Assembly: GCA_017456285.1 (NCBI GenBank)
Contig: JAFTJQ010000057.1
Coordinates: forward strand, 1 to 41,225
Source of the DNA: Lentisphaeria bacterium
GTDB lineage: Bacteria > Verrucomicrobiota > Lentisphaeria > Victivallales > Victivallaceae
Reading direction: 5' to 3'
DNA: 41,225 bases
Below the pieces are notes generated by a model. The model made no database searches, was not told the origin of the DNA, and saw only the letters and a program-made list of their open reading frames with translations. How positions within the stretch are numbered: the first letter of the stretch is position 1; each line of letters begins with the position of its first letter. The translations under genes were made by a program, and so were the position numbers. Positions 25,007-33,566 of this stretch are shown piece by piece.

Positions 25007-25696
25007 TTACTCTCCCGAAGGACTGTTGGCAACTGACGGACGAATGTAATAGAGTTTAGTTAAATCATTATCAAAATCGCCTAAATCATCAGCAAGCAAG
25101 TGTTTTGACTCGACCGTTTTCACAATTCGGAGAGTTTTGCCGATCACATCTGGCAAAATCAATTTAACTGCCCGCTCATCGTATTCAGGAGTTATGCAGC
25201 GGTCGAAACGGTTTTTGCCGAAAAATTCCGCCGCTTGTTCTTTATTAAGAATCTCTTCAACTCCGTCGGCAAAAATTTTGCCATCTTTTTGCGACACTCC
25301 GAAAACAATCACTTCCCGATTTCTGCCGTCAAAAATGATGCAAGTTTTTTCACCGTCAGCAATCTTGCCGCTCATTGCCAAAGCAAAAGCACTCGGAATT
25401 GTCCTGACTCGAATATCCTTTTTGCCGAAAGTAAATCCGCTTACCCACGCTGCGGCAATTCGCATTCCGGTAAAACTTCCGGGCCCAGAACCGACGGTAA
25501 ATTCCTTTACATCAGCAAGTGCTAAATTATTATCTTTCAAGATATTAGAAATAAATTCAGTGATTGCCGATGCTTCTCGTCTCTGCATGAGTTTATTCGC
25601 TTCAAGCAGAATTTTGCCGTCTTTCCCGTCAACCACGGTTAAATCAACACACGGCCCCGAAAAATCAATCGCCATTTTTAGAAAAGTTTTATCCAC
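25007..25696 (-). CDS. tsaB: tRNA N6-threonylcarbamoyladenosine (t6A37) biosynthesis protein TsaB
   Basis: Non-catalytic partner of TsaD in adding threonylcarbamoyl to A37 of ANN-decoding tRNAs. It has 229 residues with an ASKHA fold. The N-terminal FLKMAIDFSGPCVDLTV matches the first strand pair of the family, and GSGPGSFTGMR (69-79) is the hallmark TsaB motif. I keep the GTG start at 25696 because it has GGAG eight bases upstream, overlaps the lysA stop by eight bases, and preserves the first strand; the ATG at 25675 would truncate it. tsaD and tsaE are not in the window. Confidence 0.9.
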   Translation of the reverse strand: MDKTFLKMAIDFSGPCVDLTVVDGKDGKILLEANKLMQRREASAITEFISNILKDNNLALADVKEFTVGSGPGSFTGMRIAAAWVSGFTFGKKDIRVRTIPSAFALAMSGKIADGEKTCIIFDGRNREVIVFGVSQKDGKIFADGVEEILNKEQAAEFFGKNRFDRCITPEYDERAVKLILPDVIGKTLRIVKTVESKHLLADDLGDFDNDLTKLYYIRPSVANSPSGE

Positions 25697-26906
25697 GAGA
25701 CAACTCCATAATTTCAGAAATTAATTCCTCATCGGTTTGGGCTTTTCGGATGAGGGTAAATTCGCCATTGTCATAAATTACTTCGCTCGGCATCGGGCGG
25801 AGATTGTAAACACCGCCCATTGAATAACAGTAAGCCCCGGCATTTTGGATGTCCAAAATATCATACTCACGAATCTCATTCATCTCACGCTGTTCGGCGA
25901 AACGATCTCCGGTTTCGCAGATATTGCCGCAAATATCATAAATTTCTTTTTTGCCGTCAGGGTTGCTCAAATTCACAATGTGGTGATAGGCGTCATACAT
26001 AACCGGGCGGATAAGTTGCGGAAAACCTGAATTGCAACCGACAATGGTGCGAGTGCGATTGTATTTAATCGTATTGACTTCGACTAAAAGATGCCCTGAT
26101 TCAGCCACCATATATTTGCCGGGTTCAAAGTACATATCAAGTTTTTTGCCGTATTTCTTGCAGAAATCCTCAAAAATTTCAGTGATTTTGCTGCCCATTT
26201 CATAGTAATCAATCCGCTGTTCGTCAGGCTTGTAAGGAACTTTGAAGCCGCCGCCGAAGTCCATAAATTCCAAGTCGGGAAAATTTTCAACTGTGGCAAT
26301 CGCCATCAAGTTACGCATACTCTGATAGACGGATTCGGCTTTCTGCAATCCTGAACCTGTATGCTCATGCAAACCAACAACCTTTAAGTTGCCGAGTTTG
26401 ACCAGTTCCTTGACCTTTTCAACATCCGACAGCATAATACCGAATTTGGTTAAATCGCCTGCGGTCATGGTCTTCTCACTGTCGCCGTCTTTGACATCGG
26501 GATTGAAGCGAAGACAAATGCGTGAATTGGGATACTTCTCCGCAGTCTTTTTTAAGCGGGAGAGTTCGCCGATATTCATAACTACTCCGGTTTGATAGAC
26601 TCTGTCAAACTCCGCATCGGTCATATTATTGGCGGTGTAAATAATTCTTTTCGGGTCAAATCCGAGTTTCAATGCCATAAGAACTTCGGCGGGGCTGACG
26701 GTATCGACACCGCAATTGCAGTCACGAAGCGCTTTCAGGATTCCGACATTGTAATTAGCCTTCATCGCATAGTGGATTTTGAGTTGCGGATACTTGATAA
26801 AATCAAATAATTTCCTGTAACACTCTCTGATTTGCTCAATATCGTAAACATAAAGCGGAGTTCCGAATTTTTCGGTTGCCGCAAGTAATTGTTCTTTTTT
26901 CAACAT
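25689..26906 (-). CDS. lysA: diaminopimelate decarboxylase
   Basis: PLP enzyme of fold type III that converts meso-diaminopimelate to lysine, the last step of the pathway. With the ATG at 26906 it has 405 residues. The PLP lysine lies in HYAMKANYN (K49), HEHTGSG is the conserved His motif, EPGKYMVAESG binds the phosphate or substrate, and CETGD carries the active-site Cys across the dimer. A TTG five codons upstream would extend the frame but lacks a ribosome site. It is the first gene of the run ending at 21120, with a promoter at 26948-26976. Carboxynorspermidine decarboxylase is a relative, but the motifs fit LysA better. Confidence 0.88.
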   Translation of the reverse strand: MLKKEQLLAATEKFGTPLYVYDIEQIRECYRKLFDFIKYPQLKIHYAMKANYNVGILKALRDCNCGVDTVSPAEVLMALKLGFDPKRIIYTANNMTDAEFDRVYQTGVVMNIGELSRLKKTAEKYPNSRICLRFNPDVKDGDSEKTMTAGDLTKFGIMLSDVEKVKELVKLGNLKVVGLHEHTGSGLQKAESVYQSMRNLMAIATVENFPDLEFMDFGGGFKVPYKPDEQRIDYYEMGSKITEIFEDFCKKYGKKLDMYFEPGKYMVAESGHLLVEVNTIKYNRTRTIVGCNSGFPQLIRPVMYDAYHHIVNLSNPDGKKEIYDICGNICETGDRFAEQREMNEIREYDILDIQNAGAYCYSMGGVYNLRPMPSEVIYDNGEFTLIRKAQTDEELISEIMELSRG

Positions 26907-26947
26907 TTTTCTGCCATCCAATTAAATTTAACATATTAACCTATGAT

Positions 26948-26976
26948 AATATAATATTAAAACTTTACATTTTCAA
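26948..26976 (-). promoter_or_regulatory. promoter of the lysA operon
   Basis: On the minus strand TTGAAA (26971-26976), a 17-base spacer and TATATT (26948-26953), about 40 bases before the lysA start. No other convincing promoter was found between here and 21120. Confidence 0.6.
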
Positions 26977-27145
26977 GTTAAATTATCAATAAATTGAGGA
27001 TATACTTAAACAAAACTCAAAAAAAATTAAAAAAACTGCCGCTTTCCCGGTTATTTTGTTATAGAATGCTTGCTGAATTCGACGTTTTTTATTTCCAATG
27101 GATAAAAGCCAAACAGTTCTGATAATTTTGATTTGGAACAGGAAG

Positions 27146-27171
27146 TTGACAAATTTTTTGTAATTTATAAT
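27146..27171 (+). promoter_or_regulatory. imperfect promoter upstream of the orphan terminase
   Basis: Perfect TTGACA (27146-27151) and TATAAT (27166-27171) hexamers are separated by only 14 bases, three short of optimal, so activity may be low or need a factor that untwists the DNA. A strong ribosome site (AGGAGG) follows before the ATG at 27201. Confidence 0.3.
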
Positions 27172-27200
27172 TTAATTTTCACAGGAGGTATTTACTAACT

Positions 27201-28445
27201 ATGTTTAAGAAAACTTTAATTCAGCAGCAGGCTTTGAAGCTTTTAGCAGGCAAATCTCGCCATATTCTGCTTTTCGGCGGTTCAAGAAGCGGAAAAACCT
27301 TTATTTTAGTTTACTCAATTTTGGTGCGGGCGTTAAAGGCAGCAGGAAGTCGGCACATTATTTTAAGGTATCGGGCAAATTCAGTACGCCAAAGTATTCG
27401 CATGGATACTTTTAATAAGGTACTCAAACTCGCCTTCCCGAACTTGAAATTCTACGAAAACCGCCTCGACGGGTGTATCACGCTCCCCAATTGCTCGGAA
27501 ATCTGGTTCGGCGGTTTGGATAATGATGACCGCTCCGACCGCATCCTCGGCAAAGAATTTGCAACTATTTACTTTAATGAATGTTCAGAGATAAATTTTG
27601 ACTCGGTCAATACTGCTTTGACCCGACTTGCTCAAAAAACTACTCTCGTTAATAAAGCCTACTACGACTGCAATCCATCGGGTAAATCCCACTGGAGTTA
27701 CAAACTTTTCATCGAAAAAATCGATCCCGTAACCAACTTGCCGCTGTCGAATAAAGATCTCTACTCTTCGATGTTGATGAATCCTGCCGACAATATTGAC
27801 AATTTGCCAAGCGATTATGTTACTTCGACTTTAGAAAATCTCAATGAAAAACAGCGGAAAAGATTTTTGCTCGGCGAATGGTGTGATGAAGATGATTTGG
27901 GTTTGTGGAATACCAAACTTATCAATGACAGCCGCCTTGCCGAAGTCGATACTTCCTTACGCAAAATTATCATCGGTGTCGATCCTGCTGTAACCAACAA
28001 TTTAAGCAGTGACTTGACGGGAATCATTGTCGCCGCATTAGGAGAAAACGGACATTTTTACATTTTGGAAGATGCTTCACTCAAAGCCAACCCCACTGTT
28101 TGGGTAAAAAAAATTATTGACAAATATCACCAATACAATGCAGTCAAAGTAGTCTGCGAAGTCAATAACGGCGGAGACTTAATCGGTGAATTGCTGAAGT
28201 CAATGGACAACTCTATAAATTTTCGTCAAGTTCGTGCCGACAAGTCAAAAATTGCCCGTGCCGAATTGATTTTAAGCCTCTATGAGCAGAAAAAAGTTCA
28301 CCATGTCGGATTTTTCAGAGAGTTAGAAGACCAGATGTGTTCATACAATGAAAAAATTTCTAAATACAGTCCCGACCGACTCGATGCTTTAGTCTGGGCT
28401 TTGACCAATTTGAACGCCAAACAAATTCCCCTGATTATTGCCTAA
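27201..28445 (+). CDS. orphan phage terminase large subunit (PBSX/Terminase_3-like)
   Basis: The packaging ATPase-nuclease of tailed phages, or a domesticated derivative. It has 414 residues. The ATPase half has Walker A GGSRSGKT at 26-33 and Walker B TIYFNE at 122-127 with catalytic E127, followed by the coupling motif YYDCNPSG. The RNase H-like nuclease half has IIIGVDPAVT (Asp near 261), VVCEVNNGGD and SPDRLDALVWAL near 391-402. All acidic residues expected for ATPase and nuclease are present and the frame is intact. No portal, capsid, small terminase or integrase gene lies nearby: left is lysA, right is a GH127 gene. Codon use looks like the neighbours. It may be a phage relic kept by selection, part of a dispersed gene-transfer-agent set, or a defence nuclease. 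Confidence 0.88.
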   Translation: MFKKTLIQQQALKLLAGKSRHILLFGGSRSGKTFILVYSILVRALKAAGSRHIILRYRANSVRQSIRMDTFNKVLKLAFPNLKFYENRLDGCITLPNCSEIWFGGLDNDDRSDRILGKEFATIYFNECSEINFDSVNTALTRLAQKTTLVNKAYYDCNPSGKSHWSYKLFIEKIDPVTNLPLSNKDLYSSMLMNPADNIDNLPSDYVTSTLENLNEKQRKRFLLGEWCDEDDLGLWNTKLINDSRLAEVDTSLRKIIIGVDPAVTNNLSSDLTGIIVAALGENGHFYILEDASLKANPTVWVKKIIDKYHQYNAVKVVCEVNNGGDLIGELLKSMDNSINFRQVRADKSKIARAELILSLYEQKKVHHVGFFRELEDQMCSYNEKISKYSPDRLDALVWALTNLNAKQIPLIIA

Positions 28446-28494
28446 AAGTACAAGTAAAATTATAGAATTATACCCATCAACTCTCGATTAAATA

Positions 28495-28529
28495 AAATGC
28501 GTGAGGGATTTTATCACACCCACGCATTT
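28495..28529. terminator. hairpin between convergent terminase and GH127 genes
   Basis: AAATGCGTG (28495-28503) and CACGCATTT (28521-28529) form a nine-pair stem with a 17-base loop. T-rich sequence follows only after a few bases on the plus strand, so it is an imperfect intrinsic terminator that could serve both directions. Confidence 0.55.
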
Positions 28530-28571
28530 GTCAAACTTTTTATTGCTGATTTACTCTTTTTTTTGAGTATA

Positions 28572-30428
28572 TTATTCGCAACGAATCCAAACTGCCATAT
28601 TGGCGGCACCTCGATTATTCCAGAGTGCATACGGAATGGCAATAAATTCAATATTTTCACGCATTAAATCGCCCTCGAAATAGAGAGCTTCGTTATCGGG
28701 TGAACTTTCGGCAACTGCTTTACCTTTTATCCCTACAGTTTCTGCCGGTAATCCTGCAACTTCGCAAAGTTCAAAATCCTGATCTTTTTTGATAATCATA
28801 TTGGCAATTCCTTTTGGATTGTCAATTGTTTCGCAGGCATAAACCAATGGCCCTCGCATTAAAGCAATTCTGCCGGTATTGCCGGTAATTTTTAAGTTCG
28901 AATGAATTACTCTTACCGGCATATCAAGATTGTATTCAACGACGTCGGTTTCGCTCCAAGTGCGATTAATTGCAATGTAGGTTTTTTCTGCTTTTTCAGT
29001 GACAGCAACTCCATTAAGAGACATCTCATATTTTTTGCACCACTCAGGAATACGGAGTTTGAGGGTGAATTTTTTATTGCTTTTTACTTTAACGGTGATT
29101 TTACCGTCATAGGGATAACGGCTGATTACCTCTAATTCGCCGAAAGTGCTTTGGCAACTATTGGCAATCGGGAGATTCAGAGTTATTTCACTATCTGATT
29201 CGCTCCAGATGTAACTGAGCATTTCAGGGAGGAAACGGCAGAAGTTAGTCGGACAGCATGAGCAATCAAACCACGGCTGACGCTCTTTGGCTCCGTGATT
29301 GTAGGAGTAGGTATTGTCGTCGACCTCCAAGTAGTTGGTGTAGAAGAACTTATCTCCGCTTAAACTGATTCCTGAAAGAATGCCGTTAAAGATGGTTTTT
29401 TCCACAATCTCCGCATAACGGCCGTCACCTGTCGCATTGAACATGCGTGAAGCGAAGCGTGCCAAACCGATTGCCGCACAACTCTCTGCATACATCAGCG
29501 AGCCATTGGATAAATCATAGTCCGTAGTGAAAATTTCTCCGGAAAAACTTGAGCCGATACCGCCTGTAATGTACATTCTTTTGCGAGTAATATTTTCAAA
29601 AAGTGTTTCGCAGGCGTGGAAAAGTTCATCATCGTCAGAGAGTCGTGCTACATCTGCCATACCGCAATAGAGATAGACTGCTCTTACCGAGTGTCCGACT
29701 GCTTCAGTCTGTTCGCGAACCGGCTTGTGGGCTTGGAAACGCTCAATTTGAGTAAAGTTTTTTCCCTCGACTTCGGCGAAATAATTTGGGGAAGTGCCTC
29801 GTTCATCGATAAAATATTTTGCCAAATCAAAGTAACGCTTTTCTCCTGTCGCTTTGTAGAGGCGAATCAGGGCTAATTCAATCTCTTCATGTCCGGGGAT
29901 TCCGCGGACTTGACCCTCTTTGCGACCGAAATAACTCTCGATATAGTCAGCATAACGGCAGGCAACTTCAAGTAATTTCTTTTTGCCGAGCAGTTCATAT
30001 CCTGCTACTGCAGCTTCAAAAAGGTGTCCTGCACAATAGAGTTCATGGTTCATGTACAAACCTTGCCAGCGATCGCTTGAAACAGAGGAGAAGAAGGAGT
30101 TTAAGTAACCGTCTTTCTGCTGGGCGGAAGCGATTAAATCGATGATTTTATCGTATTCTTTCTCCAGTTCTTTGTCGGGATAGAGTGCGAGGATATTGGC
30201 AATTCCCTCCAGAACTTTAGCGACGTCAGAATCCCAGAAAATATGCGGTTTATTAGGCATACCCTCCTGCCAATCGAGTTTAAAAGCGTCAATACGCCCG
30301 GTTTCATAACATTTTTGAAGAGAGGATGGAATGGTGGCAGAATAGCAAGTTTTTATGCGTTTCTTAAAAATTCCGTCATTCGGGGTGACTTTGGTCATGT
30401 GAATAGAGTTGTAATTTTTTAATTGCAT
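28572..30428 (-). CDS. GH127-family beta-L-arabinofuranosidase
   Basis: Releases beta-L-arabinofuranose from arabino-oligosaccharides such as those of hydroxyproline-rich plant glycoproteins. It has 618 residues with no signal peptide, so it is probably cytoplasmic. The unusual catalytic zinc-thiolate site of the family is recognisable: SLMYAESCAAIG supplies the Glu-x-Cys pair (about 314-316), and FDCSCCPTNFCRF (about 385-398) supplies the Cys-Cys pair with the nucleophilic Cys. LGKKKLLEVACRYADYIESYFG and similar helices belong to the (alpha/alpha)6 barrel, and the C-terminal third is beta-sandwich. AAGGAG is eight bases before the ATG. It is divergent from the AraC regulator with overlapping promoters. 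GH146-like activity on the same linkage is possible. Confidence 0.9.
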   Translation of the reverse strand: MQLKNYNSIHMTKVTPNDGIFKKRIKTCYSATIPSSLQKCYETGRIDAFKLDWQEGMPNKPHIFWDSDVAKVLEGIANILALYPDKELEKEYDKIIDLIASAQQKDGYLNSFFSSVSSDRWQGLYMNHELYCAGHLFEAAVAGYELLGKKKLLEVACRYADYIESYFGRKEGQVRGIPGHEEIELALIRLYKATGEKRYFDLAKYFIDERGTSPNYFAEVEGKNFTQIERFQAHKPVREQTEAVGHSVRAVYLYCGMADVARLSDDDELFHACETLFENITRKRMYITGGIGSSFSGEIFTTDYDLSNGSLMYAESCAAIGLARFASRMFNATGDGRYAEIVEKTIFNGILSGISLSGDKFFYTNYLEVDDNTYSYNHGAKERQPWFDCSCCPTNFCRFLPEMLSYIWSESDSEITLNLPIANSCQSTFGELEVISRYPYDGKITVKVKSNKKFTLKLRIPEWCKKYEMSLNGVAVTEKAEKTYIAINRTWSETDVVEYNLDMPVRVIHSNLKITGNTGRIALMRGPLVYACETIDNPKGIANMIIKKDQDFELCEVAGLPAETVGIKGKAVAESSPDNEALYFEGDLMRENIEFIAIPYALWNNRGAANMAVWIRCE

Positions 30429-30477
30429 TGTAGTAACTCCTTAATTTTAGTGGTTAGTGATAATTTGTTTTAACAAT

Positions 30478-30520
30478 AATATAATTTATAATTTGCTTTT
30501 TTGCAAGAAGACTATATAGT
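30478..30520. promoter_or_regulatory. overlapping divergent promoters of GH127 and araC-type genes
   Basis: Minus strand: TTGCAA (30501-30506), 17 bases, TATATT (30478-30483). Plus strand: TTGCTT (30493-30498), 16 bases, TATAGT (30515-30520). The two -35 regions interlock in the palindrome TTGC-TTTTTT-GCAA (30493-30506), so a bound regulator could control both genes. Confidence 0.5.
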
Positions 30521-30546
30521 ATAAAAAGGAGACAAATTGCGACATT

Positions 30547-31338
30547 ATGAAAAAAATCGACATACAATTTTTGCCGTTAAATGGCGGCCGCTTTATTTCA
30601 CGGGGGCGTGGGCGACACCCGACGAGAAAGATTGATTCCGATGAATTAATTTATGTAGTCCATGGGCGGCTTGATATTTTTGAGGAACAGCAGATTTTCT
30701 CGGTCAAATCAGGCGAGTGGTTAATTTTGCGAAAGGGGCGTAAGCACGGCGGCTTGAACGATTACGGAAATGATTTGAGTTATTTTTGGATTCACTTTGT
30801 CGATGAAAACGGATTTTTGGCAAATTTTCCCTCCAAGGGTGCGGCGGTACACGAGGATGAGTTAAGCAGTTATTTTCATCTGTTGATCAATGAACAACAG
30901 CTTGAGGATACGGACATTGAGAGCCAAAAACTTTTGATGTTGCTGATTTTCAGGGAGTTACAGCGTTCAAAAAAACTTGATAATAAGTCAATCAGTGTTA
31001 CGCCGCTGGCAGAAGCAGCTCATCAAATTATTAAGTTGCGTTATACGGAAACTTTGAATGTCGAAATAATCAGCAGTGAATTAAAATGCAATGCCGAGTA
31101 TCTGGGAAGAATTTATCGCTTTTATTACGGAAAAAGCATCATTCAGGAGATAAATGATTTGCGAATAGACTATGCTGCCAGACTTTTAAGTAACAGCAGT
31201 GATTCAATTAAGGAGATAGTTTTTCGCTCCGGGTTTAATGATCCTGCCTATTTTCGGCGTCAGTTTGTGCGTCATTATGCCCTTACCCCTGCCAAGTTTC
31301 GAAAAAAATACCGATACGGCAATATAAATTCCAATTGA
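30547..31338 (+). CDS. AraC-family transcriptional regulator with cupin sensor domain
   Basis: A 263-residue regulator. Residues about 25-100 form a small cupin-like barrel (ELIYVVHGRLDIFEEQQIF, then SGEWLILRKGRKHGG) that would bind a sugar. The C-terminal 100 residues hold the two AraC helix-turn-helix units, with IISSELKCNAEYLGRIYRFYYG and the signature IKEIVFRSGFNDPAYFRRQFVRHYALTPAKFRKKY. Its position back to back with the GH127 gene makes that gene the likely target, with arabinose or an arabino-oligosaccharide as a plausible inducer (inference). AAGGAG lies 15 bases before the ATG, farther than usual, so translation may be weak. Confidence 0.88.
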   Translation: MKKIDIQFLPLNGGRFISRGRGRHPTRKIDSDELIYVVHGRLDIFEEQQIFSVKSGEWLILRKGRKHGGLNDYGNDLSYFWIHFVDENGFLANFPSKGAAVHEDELSSYFHLLINEQQLEDTDIESQKLLMLLIFRELQRSKKLDNKSISVTPLAEAAHQIIKLRYTETLNVEIISSELKCNAEYLGRIYRFYYGKSIIQEINDLRIDYAARLLSNSSDSIKEIVFRSGFNDPAYFRRQFVRHYALTPAKFRKKYRYGNINSN

Positions 31339-31417
31339 GTTGACAAATTGTGAGTTGCCAACGGACACGCCATGCCGCCATGCATCTACAGATAATTCTT
31401 AATTTGTACTTAAATAT

Positions 31418-31452
31418 AAAAAAGCCGAAGTAAAAATTTTTTTACTTCGGCT
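31418..31452 (-). terminator. rho-independent terminator of rpsU
   Basis: AGCCGAAGTAAA (31423-31434) pairs fully with TTTACTTCGGCT (31441-31452). On the minus strand a T-run follows at once. It also has A/T sequence on the other side and may stop the AraC transcript. Confidence 0.9.
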
Positions 31453-31470
31453 GACTGCAATCACACAAAA

Positions 31471-31641
31471 TTAGTTGTGACGATGCATTTTAGCTTCACG
31501 ACGTTTAACTTCGCTCGGCTTTTCGTAGTGACGACGGTTACGCAACTCCTTGAGAGTACCTTCTTTGTCGAGTTTCTTCTTCAAGCGACGCAATGCACGG
31601 TCGATAGCTTCACCCTTTTTTACGCGAACTTCTGTATCCAT
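31471..31641 (-). CDS. rpsU: 30S ribosomal protein S21
   Basis: A 56-residue basic protein of the small ribosomal subunit that helps base-pair mRNA leaders with 16S rRNA. The translation ([19 protein letters not shown]..., then [20 protein letters not shown]) matches S21, including the RRxxYEKPS core. An excellent GGAGGTG ribosome site precedes ATG 31641. It lies 81 bases downstream of rpoD in the same direction. This recalls the rpsU-dnaG-rpoD macromolecular synthesis operon of other bacteria, here with reversed order and no dnaG. Confidence 0.95.
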   Translation of the reverse strand: MDTEVRVKKGEAIDRALRRLKKKLDKEGTLKELRNRRHYEKPSEVKRREAKMHRHN

Positions 31642-31722
31642 TTTTTCACCTCCTTCACTACATTTTTTATTTCATCGTACAAACACTTGCAGATTCAAAA
31701 TTAATCTGCACCAATTCAAATA

Positions 31723-33255
31723 TTAATCAACAGAGAATCCTGATTCATCTGCCAATAAAGTTTTTAATTTTGCTAAAGCCTGATTCTGAATCTGACGAAC
31801 TCGCTCACGGGTTCTGCCGATTTTCTGGCTTACTTCTTCCAAGGTCAAAGCTGTATACTTGCCTAAACCGAAACGCATTTCCAAAATTTTGCGTTCACGA
31901 TCCTCAAGTTTCTTCAAAAGCTCTTTCAAGCGGTTAATTGACTCGACATCCCCCAAAATCTGGTCAGGTGTCATCGCATGGCGGTCAGGAATAATATCCT
32001 GAAATTCACCCTCTTCACCCTGCTGAATAGAATCCTGCAAACTGAATGTATGCAAATCAGCTAATCGCAAACCTGAAACTGTTCTTTCGCTGAAATCCAA
32101 GTGTTCCGCAATTTCACTGTCAGTAGGCTCACGACCCAACTGCTCGGTAAGTTTCATTTTAACAGACTTAATTTTATTAATTTTGCCTGCTGACTGCACC
32201 GGCACGCGAATGATTCGAGCCTGATTTGCCAAAGCTCTACGCATTGACTGCTTAATCCACCATGCCGCATAAGAACTGAACTTCGCCCCTTTGGACGGGT
32301 CAAACTTCTCTACTGCTCTCATCAAACCGATATTGCCCTCGGAAATTAAGTCCAACAGCGGCAATCCCAATCCCTTGAAGTCATGAGCAATTTTCACCAC
32401 CAAACGCAAGTTTGCTTTGATCAAAGTGGTGCGAGCCTCTTCGTGGATAAATTCATTACCATGATGGATTTCATCAGAGAGGTCTTTTTCCTCTTCCTTG
32501 GTAATCAAAGGAATTTGAGCGATTTCCGACATATAAACTTTCATAGTATCATTTTTGGAAACCGGTGCGACTTTAGCATCCAAAGCACTCTTACGCGCAG
32601 AATCTTTCTCTTTTTTGGTAATCGGACGATTTACTGCACTTGTGACATCGCCTAAACGGCGTCTTTCTTTGGGGGCTTCTTCTTTATTTTTAGCAACATC
32701 ACCGAGGCGAATTTTACGTTTCGGACGTTCAGCAACATTGTTTTCCTCGCTGAATGCAGCTTCAAAATCAGCCATCATGGCAGCTTCTTGAGCAGGAGTA
32801 AATTCACTTTTTTCCTCAATCGGAGTCTCAATTTTTTCCACTTCAGTTTCTGCTGTTGCTTTTTTAGCGGTAGATTTTCTCATTTTCTGCGGACGACTTG
32901 AGCCCTCTTTGGTATTTTTCGCCGAAGCGGTTCTATCGCTTTTTTTCAAGCGACGTTTCTCGGTGGTGCTTTTTTCTGCTTTATCCGCACGTTTTGAAGT
33001 AGAAACACTCTCAACTTTATCGCTGTCAGCGACATTTTTTTCCGCTTTGACAGTCATAGCCCGTTTAGCGATTTTTTTGGGTTTTTCGGCAGTTTCGGCT
33101 TTTTCTGCGACCTCTTTTTGGGCCGTTTTGGTAATTCTCTTCGGCTTTTCAGCTTTGGTAATTTTTTCAGATTTGGCAGTTTTAGATTTTTTTACAATCT
33201 CTTCAGCGTTGCTGTTTTTTGCCAATTCCTGGTCTTTTTCTTTTTTTGCACTCAT
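31723..33255 (-). CDS. rpoD: primary (RpoD-like) sigma-70 factor with long basic N-terminal extension
   Basis: A 510-residue sigma factor. The conserved core starts near residue 230: region 1.2 ([21 protein letters not shown]), region 2 about 275-345 with [21 protein letters not shown] and [16 protein letters not shown] for -10 recognition and melting, region 3 ([18 protein letters not shown]), and region 4 with [22 protein letters not shown] for -35 binding. The first about 160 residues are almost only Lys, Ala, Glu, Thr and Ser, with repeated AEKxKK(I/R)xK-like units, and should be disordered and DNA-binding rather than a classical acidic region 1.1. Divergent from mfd; rpsU follows. Its promoter (33391-33418) fits its own consensus, suggesting autoregulation. 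RpoD is favoured over RpoS/RpoH types because of the rpsU linkage and housekeeping region 4. Confidence 0.92.
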   Translation of the reverse strand: MSAKKEKDQELAKNSNAEEIVKKSKTAKSEKITKAEKPKRITKTAQKEVAEKAETAEKPKKIAKRAMTVKAEKNVADSDKVESVSTSKRADKAEKSTTEKRRLKKSDRTASAKNTKEGSSRPQKMRKSTAKKATAETEVEKIETPIEEKSEFTPAQEAAMMADFEAAFSEENNVAERPKRKIRLGDVAKNKEEAPKERRRLGDVTSAVNRPITKKEKDSARKSALDAKVAPVSKNDTMKVYMSEIAQIPLITKEEEKDLSDEIHHGNEFIHEEARTTLIKANLRLVVKIAHDFKGLGLPLLDLISEGNIGLMRAVEKFDPSKGAKFSSYAAWWIKQSMRRALANQARIIRVPVQSAGKINKIKSVKMKLTEQLGREPTDSEIAEHLDFSERTVSGLRLADLHTFSLQDSIQQGEEGEFQDIIPDRHAMTPDQILGDVESINRLKELLKKLEDRERKILEMRFGLGKYTALTLEEVSQKIGRTRERVRQIQNQALAKLKTLLADESGFSVD

Positions 33256-33566
33256 TAGGCAATGCTCCGTTAATAGTTGAAAAATTTTATAATACCAAGC
33301 GTCTTTGCTCTAAAACGGATTTCTCTAAAAAATATTCCGAAAGCCGGGCCGCGTTTATCCGAAATTAAGCACAAATACACTAAACTGTATAATATAGCAT
33401 AAAAAATAATTTTTTCAAGTCATATTTTGTAAAAAAAATGAAAATTTTTAATTTTTTATCAAATTTTATTATTTTTCAATAAATCTCAACCTAAAAATTA
33501 GAATTTAACGCAAAATAATGTTATATTACCTCAAGAAAAATAAAAACTTTTTTAAGATTTCAAAAA
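33256..33566. other. 311-bp divergent region between rpoD and mfd
   Basis: Very AT-rich. It contains the rpoD promoter (33391-33418). For mfd, the TATATT at 33522-33527 is a possible -10 but has no clear -35. A GC-rich patch AAAGCCGGGCCGCG lies near 33340-33353. No small gene is seen. Confidence 0.45.
33391..33418 (-). promoter_or_regulatory. promoter of rpoD
   Basis: On the minus strand TTGAAA (33413-33418), a 16-base spacer ending in TATGC, and TATATT (33391-33396). The nine bases TATGCTATA are identical to those of the fabG promoter. Confidence 0.55.

Noticed and set aside
26907-26921. TTG start for lysA five codons upstream
   Set aside because: It has no ribosome site, and the ATG at 26906 gives a normal LysA N-terminus.
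27000-28500. Prophage at the orphan terminase
   Set aside because: Flanking genes are lysA on the left and a GH127 gene on the right. No portal, capsid, tail or integrase gene is present.
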